Below, piece by piece: positions 7,676 to 17,397 of a DNA stretch of 64,000 bases. The notes under the pieces were generated by a model, which searched no databases, was not told the origin of the DNA, and worked only from the letters and a program-made list of their open reading frames with translations. This DNA comes from Clostridium aceticum (GTDB lineage: Bacteria > Bacillota > Clostridia > Peptostreptococcales > Natronincolaceae): NCBI RefSeq assembly GCF_001042715.1, contig NZ_CP009687.1, forward strand, positions 859,418-923,417, read 5' to 3'. Position 1 is the stretch's first letter; each line of letters begins with the position of its first letter. The position numbers were made by a program, and so were the translations under genes.

Positions 7676-9283
7676 TTGAAAACAACAGACAAGAAAATAA
7701 AATTGGGAATCTTTTTCATGTGTATAGTGATGTTTTTTATGACTGCTTGCAGCTCTTCTAATGTAAGTAATGGGAAAGAAGAAAAAGAAGTTTCAGTGGA
7801 AGTGCAAGAAGAGAAAAACGATGTAATAGAGGTAATCCGTTTAGAAGGTGGTGACTGGGGATATCCTTCTCCTTATCTACACTATTCTAGAGGACCTGGA
7901 GGTTATAAAATGCAGTTGATTTTTGACGGTCTCCTTGAGAGAGATGAAAAAGGATTGATCCCTTGGATTGCTAAAGAATGGGAAGTTTCAGAGGACGGCT
8001 TGACCTATATCTTTACAATTCACGATAATATTCAATGGCACGATGGAGAAGCTTTGACGTTGGAGGATATTGAGTTTTCATTTGATTACTTTGAAAAACA
8101 TCCTCCTGTTTGGAATCCAGTTGTCATGAATGGAAAACCTTTTGTGAAAAATATTGAAATCTTAGAGAACAACAAAATTAAATTTACTTTAGCAGAACAA
8201 AACGCCACCATCCTTGAAAAAATAGGTGATGTAAGAATCATTCCCAAGCATATCTGGGAAAACGTAGAGGATCCTGATAAGTTTGAAGATGAAAAGGCAG
8301 TGATCGGATGTGGTCCTTACAAATTGACAGGCTATAGTAAAGAACATGGCACCTATGAGTTTACAGCCTTTGAAAATTATTGGGGGCCAAAACAAAGGGT
8401 AGGAAAAATTCAATTTGTACCTGCAAGTGACGGTATTTTAGCCTTTGAAAATAACGAGATTGACTTGGTTGGTATAGGTACTGATTTACTGGGTCGTTAT
8501 CAAAGTGATTCTCAGTTTAAGATATCTGAAGCACCGGGCTTTTGGGGATATCGTTTGCTTTTCAATATGGAGAAAAATCCTATTTTCAAAGAAAAGGAAG
8601 TGCGTCAGGCTGTTGCCTATGGTATTGATCAAGAAGAAATGATAGAAAAGGTGGCAAGAGGTGCTGCCATCCCTGGCAGTGCTGGCTATTTACCAGAACA
8701 TCATATTTGGTATAACTCTAAAGTAAGAAAATATCCTTTTGATGAAGAAAAAGCTAAAGAATTGTTAGGTGAGAAAAAAGTATCCTTTGAATTGCTAACA
8801 GCTAATAGCAATGCGGAAGTAAGAATTGCAGAATTGATGAAAATCAGTTTAAATAAAATAGGTATCGAAGTAGAGATAAAAAGTGTAGATATGCAGACAA
8901 GAGATCATGCTGTAACAACTGGTGATTACGAAGTAGTGTTGACAGGCCACGGAGGTTGGGGTGGCGATGCCGATGGTTTAAGAGCAAGGTATGCTTCTGA
9001 GGTAAGGGTCAGTGGATCTCCTTCTGCTAATATTATTCGTGGTTATGAAAATCAACAGATTAAAGCACTGGCTGAAGAACAGTTAAGAGAGATGGATACT
9101 AGCAAGAGAAAAGAAAAGATCTTTACATTACAGGAAATCATTGCAGAAGAAATTCCTATGATTCCTATCTATAACACCACTGGTTATAGTGTTTATCGAC
9201 CAGAAACCTATGATGGATGGATGTACATGTTTGACCATCATAGTCTTGAACATAGTAAATTGTCCTATTTAGAAAGAAAGTAG
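7676..9283 (+). CDS. family 5 solute-binding lipoprotein (peptide/nickel/cobalt type)
   Basis: 535 residues with a lipoprotein signal (hydrophobic stretch then FMTAC, Cys about residue 25) and the SBP family 5 layout, including the DGLTYIFTIHDNIQWHDGEA block near residue 103. It is tethered to the outer face of the membrane and would deliver ligand to the two permeases that follow. TTG at 7676 is favoured because GGGGGGA is 6 bases upstream. The B12 riboswitch suggests a cobalt complex, corrinoid or precursor as ligand; related family 5 proteins bind nickel, peptides or metallophores. Confidence 0.88.
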   Translation: MKTTDKKIKLGIFFMCIVMFFMTACSSSNVSNGKEEKEVSVEVQEEKNDVIEVIRLEGGDWGYPSPYLHYSRGPGGYKMQLIFDGLLERDEKGLIPWIAKEWEVSEDGLTYIFTIHDNIQWHDGEALTLEDIEFSFDYFEKHPPVWNPVVMNGKPFVKNIEILENNKIKFTLAEQNATILEKIGDVRIIPKHIWENVEDPDKFEDEKAVIGCGPYKLTGYSKEHGTYEFTAFENYWGPKQRVGKIQFVPASDGILAFENNEIDLVGIGTDLLGRYQSDSQFKISEAPGFWGYRLLFNMEKNPIFKEKEVRQAVAYGIDQEEMIEKVARGAAIPGSAGYLPEHHIWYNSKVRKYPFDEEKAKELLGEKKVSFELLTANSNAEVRIAELMKISLNKIGIEVEIKSVDMQTRDHAVTTGDYEVVLTGHGGWGGDADGLRARYASEVRVSGSPSANIIRGYENQQIKALAEEQLREMDTSKRKEKIFTLQEIIAEEIPMIPIYNTTGYSVYRPETYDGWMYMFDHHSLEHSKLSYLERK

Positions 9284-10270
9284 ATGTTGTTTATGAAGAA
9301 GGTAAAAACCATAAAACTAAAACAATATGCCATTACCTTTCTATGTATTATAACCCTAAATTTTTTTATCCCCAGGCTAATGCCTGGGGACCCCTTTACA
9401 TTTTTATCATCAGAGGAAGGGCAGGTAAACACCACCTTCTCCTATGAAGATATTGAAAGATATAAGGCTTACTATGGTTTAGATCAGCCTTTAAGAAAAC
9501 AATATATTAGCTATATTACTAATATGTTGAAGGGGGATTTAGGCTATAGTATTTTTTATAAGGAAAAAGTATTGACCATTATTATAAATCGTATCTTTTG
9601 GACTTTATCTTTAGTAGTGGCAGCAATTTTTTTCAGTTCTTTAATAGGCATTATTTTAGGTAGTTTATCAGCTTATTTAAAGAATAGTTTTCTTGATAAA
9701 TTTTTGTACTTTTTCTTTATTACTTTGTCAGAAATCCCTTCCTTTTTAGTAGCTTTATTGCTTTTATTTTATTTTGCAGCTCATTTGAGGCTTTTTCCTC
9801 TATCGGGGGGAGCCAGCCATTTTACCGAGTTTTCTTCTGCTGGAGAAAAATTTTATGATATCCTACATCATGCTATATTGCCAATCGTTGCTTTAACTAT
9901 CACGAGAGCAGGGGTTTTTTATCTATTGACACGAAATAGTATGATTCATATATTAGAGAAGGATTATATGCGAACTGCTAGGGGAAAAGGTTTAAAGAAA
10001 ACAAGAATTCTTTTTTTGCATGGTCTTAAGAATGCTATACCTCCAGTGGTTACTAGAATTTTCCTGAGTTTAGGTTCTATTTTAGGAGGAGCCGTTTTGG
10101 TGGAAAATGTATTTAAATATCCTGGAATTGGCAGTCTGATGAGACAAGCGGTATTTTTTAGGGATTATCCCTTAATACAGGGGATATTTTTAGTAATGAC
10201 TATACTGGTTTTGACCATGAACTTTACAGCGGAAATTGTTTATAAAAAACTGGATCCTAGGGTGAATTAA
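9284..10270 (+). CDS. ABC transporter permease, NikB/DppB type
   Basis: 328 residues, with the N-terminal helix and periplasmic loop typical of DppB/NikB and the permease EAA loop (TARGKGLKKTRILFLHGLKN) near residues 232-251. About six membrane segments. The start codon touches the stop of the binding-protein gene and the stop touches the next permease gene, so translation is coupled across the operon. Substrate as for the binding protein. Confidence 0.9.
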   Translation: MLFMKKVKTIKLKQYAITFLCIITLNFFIPRLMPGDPFTFLSSEEGQVNTTFSYEDIERYKAYYGLDQPLRKQYISYITNMLKGDLGYSIFYKEKVLTIIINRIFWTLSLVVAAIFFSSLIGIILGSLSAYLKNSFLDKFLYFFFITLSEIPSFLVALLLLFYFAAHLRLFPLSGGASHFTEFSSAGEKFYDILHHAILPIVALTITRAGVFYLLTRNSMIHILEKDYMRTARGKGLKKTRILFLHGLKNAIPPVVTRIFLSLGSILGGAVLVENVFKYPGIGSLMRQAVFFRDYPLIQGIFLVMTILVLTMNFTAEIVYKKLDPRVN

Positions 10271-11128
10271 ATGAAAAAAATAATCACGAGAATGAAGCAA
10301 ATTTCTTTTATAGGTAAGCTATCTATAGGTATCATCATGTTTTTTCTAATTTTAGCTATTTTAGGGTCTTTTTTATCTCCTCACCCTTATCACCTGCCTT
10401 CTGGTGCTCCCCTAGAGTCTCCCTCTAAAGTTCATTGGATGGGGACAGATGATCTAGGAATAGATCTTTGGGCACAGATTTGTTTTGGTGCTAGGGTTAG
10501 TTTGCTGGTGGGATTTTCAACAGCATTGCTTGCAGTAGGTTTGGGTGGACTGTTGGGGATTTTAGCAGCTTATTACGGAGGGAAAATAGATGGATGTATT
10601 ATGGGGGTTACAGATCTAATGATTGTTATCCCAGAATTACCAATGATGATTGTCTTGGGTGCTTTCTTTGGACCAAGTCTAAGAAATATTATTCTTGTAC
10701 TTACGCTGTTTTCTTGGACGACACCTGCTAGAATTGTACGTTCCAAGATATTAACCATTAAAGAAGAAAAATATATAAAAGCAGCAGAAGGCTATGGTGC
10801 TGGCTTTTTCTATATAACCATCAAGCACTTCTTACCGCAAATTTTATCTTTGGCAATGGTAAGTTTTATTAAGCTAGTGAGTAGAGCCATCGTAGCTGAA
10901 GCAGGGCTTGCTTTTTTAGGTCTGGGAGATCCAACTTCTAAAAGCTGGGGACTGATGTTAAACCACGCTATGGCTTTTAGAGGCATCTACTTCACAGATT
11001 TTTGGAAGTGGTGGGTGTTATTTCCTCTGATTTGCATCCTTATGCTGGTACTAGCAGTTTCTTTTATAGGCAAAGAAATAGAAAGAAAGAGGGTGGATGA
11101 TTATGGAAAACAAAGTATTACAGGTTGA
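10271..11128 (+). CDS. ABC transporter permease, NikC/DppC type
   Basis: 285 residues, with the DppC N-terminal helix followed by HWMGTDDLGIDLWAQICFGA near residues 56-75, about six membrane helices, and the EAA loop EKYIKAAEGYGAGFFYITIK (about 162-181). It pairs with the preceding permease. The 3' end overlaps the ATPase gene by 26 bases. Confidence 0.9.
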   Translation: MKKIITRMKQISFIGKLSIGIIMFFLILAILGSFLSPHPYHLPSGAPLESPSKVHWMGTDDLGIDLWAQICFGARVSLLVGFSTALLAVGLGGLLGILAAYYGGKIDGCIMGVTDLMIVIPELPMMIVLGAFFGPSLRNIILVLTLFSWTTPARIVRSKILTIKEEKYIKAAEGYGAGFFYITIKHFLPQILSLAMVSFIKLVSRAIVAEAGLAFLGLGDPTSKSWGLMLNHAMAFRGIYFTDFWKWWVLFPLICILMLVLAVSFIGKEIERKRVDDYGKQSITG

Positions 11129-12818
11129 AGATCTAGCAGTTTGCTACAGTCAAGGCGGGATTCCTGCTGTAAAGAAAGCTTCATTTGCTGTTGAGCAGGG
11201 TAGCACCTTAGGGATTATAGGGGAGTCTGGCAGTGGTAAAACAACCATAGCTATGGCAATTATGGGGCTATTAGAAAAGAATACTGCTATCGAAGGAAAA
11301 ATTTATTATAAAGAAATAGAAATCAGTGCTTTGTCAGAAAAAGAAAGAAATAGATATAGGTGGAAAAATATTGCTATTGTTTATCAAAATCATCTGGATA
11401 TACTAAACCCTGTTTTAACTATTTATGAACAAATAGCTGAAGGTTTAAGACAGCATACTAACTTTGTTGAAAAGGAAATAGAAAAGAAAATAAAGGAACT
11501 ATGTCTTATGGTGAGCTTAGAGGAAAGATGGTTAACCCACTATCCTCATCAGCTTTCTGGAGGTATGCGACAGAAGGTTTTGATTGCTATGGCACTATGT
11601 TGTGATCCTGAGGTATTGATTGTTGATGAACCCACAACTGCACTAGACGCTGCTACTAGAGAAGAAATTATAGATCTACTCTATAAACTACAAAAACAAA
11701 AAAAAATCACTATGCTGCTCATATCTCATGATATGTATGTAATCAAAAGGTTAAGTACTAGGGCTTTAGTGATGTATAGCGGTAAGATTCTAGAGGAGGG
11801 ATTTACAAAGGATGTTATGGAAAATCCTCTGCACACCTATACAAGGGGACTTCTCAACGCCTCGCTGGACATTAATCCTTACCAAGATCTGTGGGGTATA
11901 CCGGGAGAAGATATAGAGGATAAAAAAGAAGGATGTGTCTTTTATCATAGATGTATACAAAAATCTGAGGGTTGTCAATTTACTGCCCCAACCTTAGAAT
12001 ATACTTCCTTAGAAAGAAGGGTAGCCTGCAATCGTGGGGGAATTATCACACTTTTAGAAGGGAAAAACATTAGTAAAAGCTATGTTTATAAAAATCAAGT
12101 GACAAATGCCTGTAAAAACTGTCATATTAAAATCCGTTCTGGAGAAATTGTGGCTTTGATCGGTCAATCTGGATCTGGAAAAACTACCTTAGCCTCCATC
12201 TTAAGTGGTTTGCTGAAGGAAGATGCTGGTGAAGTTTTTTTTGAAGGGAAGTTTGTAAAAGGAAATAATTTTACTAAAATAAAGAACGGAATACAGATGG
12301 TTTTTCAAGATCCTTTTTCAGCCACCAATGAAAGTTTTACTATAGAAGAAATCGTCCGAGAACCCTTGGATATTTTAAAGCTAGAAAAAAAAGAAGAGCG
12401 AAAGATAAAGGTAAAAAAAGTACTAGAGGAAGTACAATTACCTATATCAGAAAATTTTCTACAAAGACAGTGCAGTACTTTAAGCGGAGGACAACGACAA
12501 CGACTAGCTATTGCTCGAAGCTTGATTATGGAACCTAAACTATTGATTGCTGATGAGATCAGCTCTATGTTGGACCCCTCCACCAAAGCCAATGTGTTAA
12601 GACTTCTAAAGGGTCTACAAAATACAAGGGGTTTTGCTATGCTTTATATTACCCATGATTTGATGCTGGCTAGAAAAATTGCAGATGAGGCTTATATTAT
12701 GTGGCAAGGAGAGATTATTGAAAAAGGTAATGCTTTAAAAGTCTTTCACCGTCCAGAAAGTAGTTATGGAAAAGTCTTGATTGAAAAAGAATTACATAAA
12801 AATATAGACTCTTTGTAG
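11103..12818 (+). CDS. fused double ATP-binding ABC protein (DppD-DppF type)
   Basis: 571 residues containing two complete ABC ATPase halves. The first has Walker A GESGSGKTT near residue 40, signature LSGGMRQKV and Walker B VLIVDEPT, followed by an oligopeptide-type C-terminal cysteine segment. The second has GQSGSGKTT near 355, LSGGQRQRL and LLIADEIS. In most Dpp/Nik systems these are two genes; here they are one polypeptide. ATG at 11103 is chosen over 11097 by spacing from AGAGGGTG. The gene closes the B12-regulated operon. Confidence 0.9.
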   Translation: MENKVLQVEDLAVCYSQGGIPAVKKASFAVEQGSTLGIIGESGSGKTTIAMAIMGLLEKNTAIEGKIYYKEIEISALSEKERNRYRWKNIAIVYQNHLDILNPVLTIYEQIAEGLRQHTNFVEKEIEKKIKELCLMVSLEERWLTHYPHQLSGGMRQKVLIAMALCCDPEVLIVDEPTTALDAATREEIIDLLYKLQKQKKITMLLISHDMYVIKRLSTRALVMYSGKILEEGFTKDVMENPLHTYTRGLLNASLDINPYQDLWGIPGEDIEDKKEGCVFYHRCIQKSEGCQFTAPTLEYTSLERRVACNRGGIITLLEGKNISKSYVYKNQVTNACKNCHIKIRSGEIVALIGQSGSGKTTLASILSGLLKEDAGEVFFEGKFVKGNNFTKIKNGIQMVFQDPFSATNESFTIEEIVREPLDILKLEKKEERKIKVKKVLEEVQLPISENFLQRQCSTLSGGQRQRLAIARSLIMEPKLLIADEISSMLDPSTKANVLRLLKGLQNTRGFAMLYITHDLMLARKIADEAYIMWQGEIIEKGNALKVFHRPESSYGKVLIEKELHKNIDSL

Positions 12819-12856
12819 ATAGGACATAGAAAAAGTCCGATTCCTATTAAAGCATC

Positions 12857-12896
12857 CTCATAAGTAGGGTATACTATAGCACACCCTACTTATGAG
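12857..12896. terminator. hairpin between convergent operons
   Basis: Perfect 14-bp inverted repeat CTCATAAGTAGGGT / ACCCTACTTATGAG between the ABC operon and the AOR gene. Only a modest U-tract is present on either side. Confidence 0.6.
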
Positions 12897-12935
12897 ATGT
12901 TTAAATTACTCAGCAATACTAGAACATAAGCACAA

Positions 12936-14666
12936 CTAAAAGTTATAAAAAGTATCCAACTCTTCTGCACCGATATCGAAGTGAATATCATGAGGTGCTA
13001 ATTTTTCTTTCATCATGAAATCTGGCAAACGATCATGTTCTTTTGTAAATCCAGCTTGAACATTAAAATCTCTTTCTACTTTTAATGTTCTTTGACCTAA
13101 CATAAGGGCATCTTCTACACTGAAGTTCCAACCAAAGCGTGTATTTAACAATTCAACAATCGTTGGCATAGCATCTTCATTATCTAGAATAGCAAAGGCA
13201 ATAAATAAGCAAAATCCTGTTGAATCTATCAGCGTGCTGGCTATTTGTAGGTTTCTAGAAAGATCCACCTGACCCTCACGTTTTAAAGGATCTACCACGC
13301 CCCCTACTTTTAGTATGTTGGCTGTAATACAATAACCAGCAGTATGATCAGCTCCCATCGGTGTGGTAGCATAGGTCACGCCTATTCCTTTGATACTTCT
13401 TGGATCGTATGCCGGCATATGTTGCCCTTTAACCGCTGCTATTTTTGTGACGCCAAAAGCCTGTCCAGTAAAGACCGAGCCTTGACCAATGATTCTTCCA
13501 AGGGGGCTGCCTTTGCCTACTTCTGCTAATGCTTCTAAAGCTTTTTTGCCGTCTCCCCAAGGAATAACCCCTGCCTCCATTAGAATCCCTAAAGTTCCTC
13601 CTGCTTCTATTGTATCCAATCCCAAATCATTGGCTAACCAGTTTAATTCACCAATGTCATCTAAACTGGAAATTTCACAATGAGCACCAAAAGCCCAAGC
13701 AGTTTCGTACTCTATTGGAGAAATTGTTTTTCCAGAAGGTAAGGGATATTCATTAGAGCAGCCTATAACACACCCTGGCATACATCTATGGGTGGCTGAA
13801 CCGCCACGGGCTTCTGCTATCTCAGCTAGTTTTTCCCCGCCAATAGCATCAGCATGTTCAAATCTTCCCTGAGCAAAGTTTTTAGTAGGTAGTCCTCCTG
13901 CTTCGTTGATAATGTTCATCAGGATATTGGTTCCATATTTCGTTAATCCTTCTCCTGTTACAGGATGGTCTTGTAGCATTGTTGTTAAGCGCTTGGCAGC
14001 TTTTTTGAAGTTTTCCTCATCGTGGATTTGGGTAGAACGTTTCTTGCTTGTTTCTACTACAATAGCCTTTAATCCTTTTGATCCCATGACCGCACCTAGT
14101 CCACCACGAGCTGCAAAACGACTAGCATTTCCTTCTGCGTCAGAAGTAGCAATACCAGCATTTGTCATCAGCATTTCTCCTGATGGGCCAATACAGCAGA
14201 CAGCCGCTTTTTCACCATACTTCTGTCTTAAAACATCTGTAGTCTCGTAACAACCTTTTCCCTTCAGCTCAGGGCAAGTTTGTAATTTTACACCTTCATC
14301 ATTTACAATTAAAACATGTAGGTCTACCTCCAAAGGTAATCCCTCTATAACGATTGCTCGGATACCTAAATTGGCCATCTTTTGACCGACTACCCCTCCA
14401 GCATTTGCTTCCTTAATTCCTTTTGTCAAAGGACTTTTACCCCCAACAGAAAGCCTGCCAGAAGAAGGCGCCATCGTTCCTGTTAGTAAGCCTGGAGAGA
14501 ATATCAGCTTGTTTTCTTCTCCTAAGGGATTACAAGTAGGTCTTACCTCTTCATATACAATTTGAGAGGTAAGACCCCTGCCCCCTAGGTGAGTAAATCT
14601 TTCGTCAAGGTCCTTGACGGTGATCTCTTTTGTTCCCATATTTACTCGAATAATTTTATCTGCCAT
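12936..14666 (-). CDS. aldehyde:ferredoxin oxidoreductase family protein
   Basis: 576 residues, a little shorter than typical AOR. The N-terminal domain has LGGRGLTSQIVYEEV and AGGVVGQKMANLGIRAIVIEG; the middle has the cluster motif CMPGCVIGC (about 294-302) with a later Cys in DSTGFCLF. Family members carry a tungsten (or molybdenum) bis-pyranopterin and one 4Fe-4S cluster and oxidise aldehydes to acids with ferredoxin, or act in reverse. The exact substrate is not deducible. It is a single gene, convergent with the B12 operon. Start ATG at 14666. Confidence 0.92.
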   Translation of the reverse strand: MADKIIRVNMGTKEITVKDLDERFTHLGGRGLTSQIVYEEVRPTCNPLGEENKLIFSPGLLTGTMAPSSGRLSVGGKSPLTKGIKEANAGGVVGQKMANLGIRAIVIEGLPLEVDLHVLIVNDEGVKLQTCPELKGKGCYETTDVLRQKYGEKAAVCCIGPSGEMLMTNAGIATSDAEGNASRFAARGGLGAVMGSKGLKAIVVETSKKRSTQIHDEENFKKAAKRLTTMLQDHPVTGEGLTKYGTNILMNIINEAGGLPTKNFAQGRFEHADAIGGEKLAEIAEARGGSATHRCMPGCVIGCSNEYPLPSGKTISPIEYETAWAFGAHCEISSLDDIGELNWLANDLGLDTIEAGGTLGILMEAGVIPWGDGKKALEALAEVGKGSPLGRIIGQGSVFTGQAFGVTKIAAVKGQHMPAYDPRSIKGIGVTYATTPMGADHTAGYCITANILKVGGVVDPLKREGQVDLSRNLQIASTLIDSTGFCLFIAFAILDNEDAMPTIVELLNTRFGWNFSVEDALMLGQRTLKVERDFNVQAGFTKEHDRLPDFMMKEKLAPHDIHFDIGAEELDTFYNF

Positions 14667-14731
14667 GACTACACCACCTATCTTTACTTTAATCTCCTTT
14701 ATTTTTTGTAAATATTAGAAATATATGTATC

Positions 14732-15661
14732 TTATTCTTTTATAATTATGTTGGATAATTTTACAAAAAGTGAAATAAATGGAATAAACACAATTGTAGA
14801 AAAAATGTTAAATAAGCTGTGGGCATGGGCAATCTGTCTAGCGGCATTAGTAGGAGCAGTGGTCTGAGAAATACCACATAAAACCCCCATAAAAGGGAAA
14901 AAAATTAAAACCCCTAGAAGATTAAAAAGAAGATGAATAAAGGCGGCTCGTTTTCCTATAACAGTGAGATGAATGCTGGATAGTAGTGTAGTAACACAGG
15001 TACCGATATTTTGTCCAAGTAAGATAGCAACAGCAGCCGATAAAGAAATAAGCTTATTAGCAGCCAAAGACTGCAATATAGCTACACCAGTACTGCTGCT
15101 TTGAATAATAGCTGTTGTACAAAAACCCATAATTATACCTAAAATTGGACGTTGACCAAATGTTATAAGAATCTCTTGAAATCTTGTAAGCTGTTGAAGA
15201 GGATGAAGACCTTTACTTAGCAAGTCTATTCCTATAAAAATAAGACTAAAACCCAGGAGCGTTTCTCCCATAAAGCGTAATTTTTTGTTGGTTTTATGAA
15301 AAGAGAGAAGTAAACCTATTAATAGAGGCAAAAAAATGTACTTGCTTGGTTGAAAAGCAATAAGTTGTGCAGTAACAGTAGTACCGATATTTGCCCCCAT
15401 AATAATAGAGGTAGCCTGATAAAGGGTCAGCAACTGAGCCTCTACCAATCCCACCACAATAATGGTGGTGCCACTGCTGGACTGCAAGAGGGCTGTGACA
15501 ATCATACCGATTAAGATACCTAGAATAGGATGAAGTCCTAAACCTGTGATCATGTGCTTTAATCGGCTAGAAGTAACTTGACGTAGACCCTCTGTTAAAA
15601 ACTTCATTCCTAGTAAAAACAAACCTAAACCAGTAGAAACACCTGATAAAACCATAAACAA
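14732..15661 (-). CDS. Na/Pi-cotransporter family membrane protein without PhoU domain
   Basis: About 309 residues and highly hydrophobic. It contains the duplicated Na/Pi cotransporter signature: TALLQSSSGTTIIVVGLVEA and later TTAIIQSSSTGVAILQSLAA. The QSSS pairs line the transport path in NptA/YjbB-type proteins. The PhoU-like C-terminal domain found in many relatives is absent. TTG at 15661 is favoured since GTGGGGGTG is about 8 bases upstream; the longer frame starts at GTG 15676 inside that site. Phosphate is the likely substrate but is not proven. Confidence 0.85.
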   Translation of the reverse strand: MFMVLSGVSTGLGLFLLGMKFLTEGLRQVTSSRLKHMITGLGLHPILGILIGMIVTALLQSSSGTTIIVVGLVEAQLLTLYQATSIIMGANIGTTVTAQLIAFQPSKYIFLPLLIGLLLSFHKTNKKLRFMGETLLGFSLIFIGIDLLSKGLHPLQQLTRFQEILITFGQRPILGIIMGFCTTAIIQSSSTGVAILQSLAANKLISLSAAVAILLGQNIGTCVTTLLSSIHLTVIGKRAAFIHLLFNLLGVLIFFPFMGVLCGISQTTAPTNAARQIAHAHSLFNIFSTIVFIPFISLFVKLSNIIIKE

Positions 15662-15755
15662 GCAAATCACCCCCACTTTAAATACCTTTTTAAAAAGTAT
15701 ATAAAACTGGAGGCTTTTTAGAAGATAAAAGATAGTTTTTCAATAAAACTTTTTA

Positions 15756-16307
15756 CTATACTGTTATAACCCTTCCAATACGCTGATTTAGCTTTATAGC
15801 CAACGGTGTAGCAATAAGCACCTTAAGTAAATCACCAGGAATAAATAATAAAGCGCCTACCTGAAAGGCTTGGGCAAGTCCCATGCCAGTAACAATACTT
15901 AACCATGTTATACCAAAAGCATAAATAACAATGATCCCCCCTAGAATATTAACTACACCTAAACGCAGCCAATGGGTACCACTTCCTCGCAGATGTGCGA
16001 TTACTGCAATAGCGATGGGGTAGCTGATAATATAGCCACCACTGCTTCCTACTAAAACACTGATTCCTGCTCTGCCGCCAGCAAAGACAGGAGCCCCTAT
16101 AGCACCTAAAAGAATATAGACAATGCCACTCAAAAAACCTTGCTTTATTGTTAAAACGCTGCCTGCCAGCATCACTACTAGGGTTTGAGCTGTGATAGGC
16201 ACCTCAGAAAAAGGTGTAGGAATAGAAATATAGCTAGATATACCGATTAAAGCTGAAAAAATAGCAACATAAGTAAGATCCTTCACTGTAATTTTTTGTT
16301 TTGACAT
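15756..16307 (-). CDS. bioY: biotin transporter BioY (ECF S-component)
   Basis: 183 residues, six membrane helices, with family segments TPFSEVPITAQTLVVMLAG (about 31-49) and GRAGISVLVGSSGGYIISYP (about 78-97). BioY binds biotin in the membrane and works alone or with the shared ECF energising module, which is not encoded here. A promoter overlapped by a BirA-type operator lies directly upstream (16358-16411), so repression by the biotin protein ligase/repressor is likely. AGGAGGG precedes the ATG. Confidence 0.93.
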   Translation of the reverse strand: MSKQKITVKDLTYVAIFSALIGISSYISIPTPFSEVPITAQTLVVMLAGSVLTIKQGFLSGIVYILLGAIGAPVFAGGRAGISVLVGSSGGYIISYPIAIAVIAHLRGSGTHWLRLGVVNILGGIIVIYAFGITWLSIVTGMGLAQAFQVGALLFIPGDLLKVLIATPLAIKLNQRIGRVITV

Positions 16308-16357
16308 AAAAACCCTCCTAAAGATAAATTTTGTTATTATAGAAGAAATATAAAATT

Positions 16358-16386
16358 ATTATAATCACTCAAAGAAGAAAAGTCAA
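16358..16386 (-). promoter_or_regulatory. bioY promoter
   Basis: On the reverse strand: TTGACT (16386-16381), 17-bp spacer, TATAAT (16363-16358), then the bioY leader. The -35 box lies inside the right half of the BirA-like operator. Confidence 0.85.
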
Positions 16387-16411
16387 CCATAAAATTTAAA
16401 AAGGTTAACTA
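16380..16411 (-). promoter_or_regulatory. BirA-type biotin operator
   Basis: Reverse strand TAGTTAACC - 14 bases - GGTTGACTT, close to the BirA consensus TTGTTAACC-N14-GGTTAACAA. The site covers the -35 box of bioY, as expected for a repressor. The Firmicute BirA consensus is established knowledge; binding here is inferred. Confidence 0.8.
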
Positions 16412-16488
16412 AAAACCATAATATTTCAGCATAAATGTATTTATAAAGAATAAACTTTAATAGAATACTTTGTCATAGGGGGATTAGT

Positions 16489-17268
16489 ATGAAGATATAT
16501 ATTTTTAAGAAAAAAACTGTAGCTGTCATCTTAATAGGTATATTGATTTTGCTAGGAGTTTTTGGTATCATTACTAGTTTTTTCGGGGGAGCGGTGGGGG
16601 CGATAGGAACAGTATTTTCACCCCAAAAGAAGTTACCCATCTATAGCGTAGAGACAGAAGAGAAAAAAATTGCTATTAGTTTTGATGCTGCTTGGGGAGA
16701 CGAATTTACAGATGATATTTTAGATACATTAGATAAATATAATGTAAAAACTACTTTTTTCTTGGTGGGATTTTGGGTAGATAAGTACCCGGATATGGTA
16801 AAACAAATTCATGAAAGAGGGCATGAAGTAGGAAACCATTCTTCTACACATCCACATATGTCTAAATTATCAAAGGAACAAATTGTAAAAGAATTAAAGA
16901 CCACAGGGGACAAAATAGAAGCGATTACTGGTGTAACACCGACTGTTTTTAGACCGCCCTTTGGAGACTATAATGATTTACTAATAGAGACAGCGGCAGA
17001 GGTAGGCTATCATACGATCCAGTGGGATGTTGATTCTTTAGACTGGAAAGAAATGGGGGTCAATCCTGTTGTAGATCGAGTAACTAGAAATGTTAAGAAG
17101 GGTTCCATAGTATTATTTCATAACAATGCAAAATACGTAGCAGAGTACTTACCCTTGGTATTGGAAAAATTACAAGAACAGGGCTATACTATTGTTCCTA
17201 TATCAGATTTAATTATAAAGGATAACTATATCATGGATTCTACTGGAAGACAAAAGAGAGTAAACTAG
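16489..17268 (+). CDS. polysaccharide deacetylase, PdaB-like sporulation protein
   Basis: 259 residues with one N-terminal membrane anchor (about 10-35) and a NodB domain. The catalytic motifs are visible: ISFDAAWGDEF (Asp pair), HEVGNHSSTHPHMSKL with the zinc histidines, and FRPPFGDYND. Length and pattern match PdaB, needed for late spore cortex maintenance in Bacillus. It probably deacetylates peptidoglycan sugars on the outer face of a membrane. A small hairpin follows at 17354-17368. Confidence 0.88.
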   Translation: MKIYIFKKKTVAVILIGILILLGVFGIITSFFGGAVGAIGTVFSPQKKLPIYSVETEEKKIAISFDAAWGDEFTDDILDTLDKYNVKTTFFLVGFWVDKYPDMVKQIHERGHEVGNHSSTHPHMSKLSKEQIVKELKTTGDKIEAITGVTPTVFRPPFGDYNDLLIETAAEVGYHTIQWDVDSLDWKEMGVNPVVDRVTRNVKKGSIVLFHNNAKYVAEYLPLVLEKLQEQGYTIVPISDLIIKDNYIMDSTGRQKRVN

Positions 17269-17353
17269 AAACTATTGTCTAATACATAATTTGCTCATCA
17301 AATACAAAATATATGACTATACATTTTGTAATAAATGAATTACAGTTGAAAAA

Positions 17354-17374
17354 GCACCTTTTAGGTGCATTTTG
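17354..17374 (+). terminator. weak terminator after pdaB-like gene
   Basis: GCACC-TTTTA-GGTGC hairpin followed by ATTTTG. Confidence 0.5.
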
Positions 17375-17397
17375 ACTATACTATTTAAGTATGTAAT

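Noticed and set aside
12305-12592. Reverse-strand frame of 95 codons
   Set aside because: Shadow of the second ABC ATPase domain.
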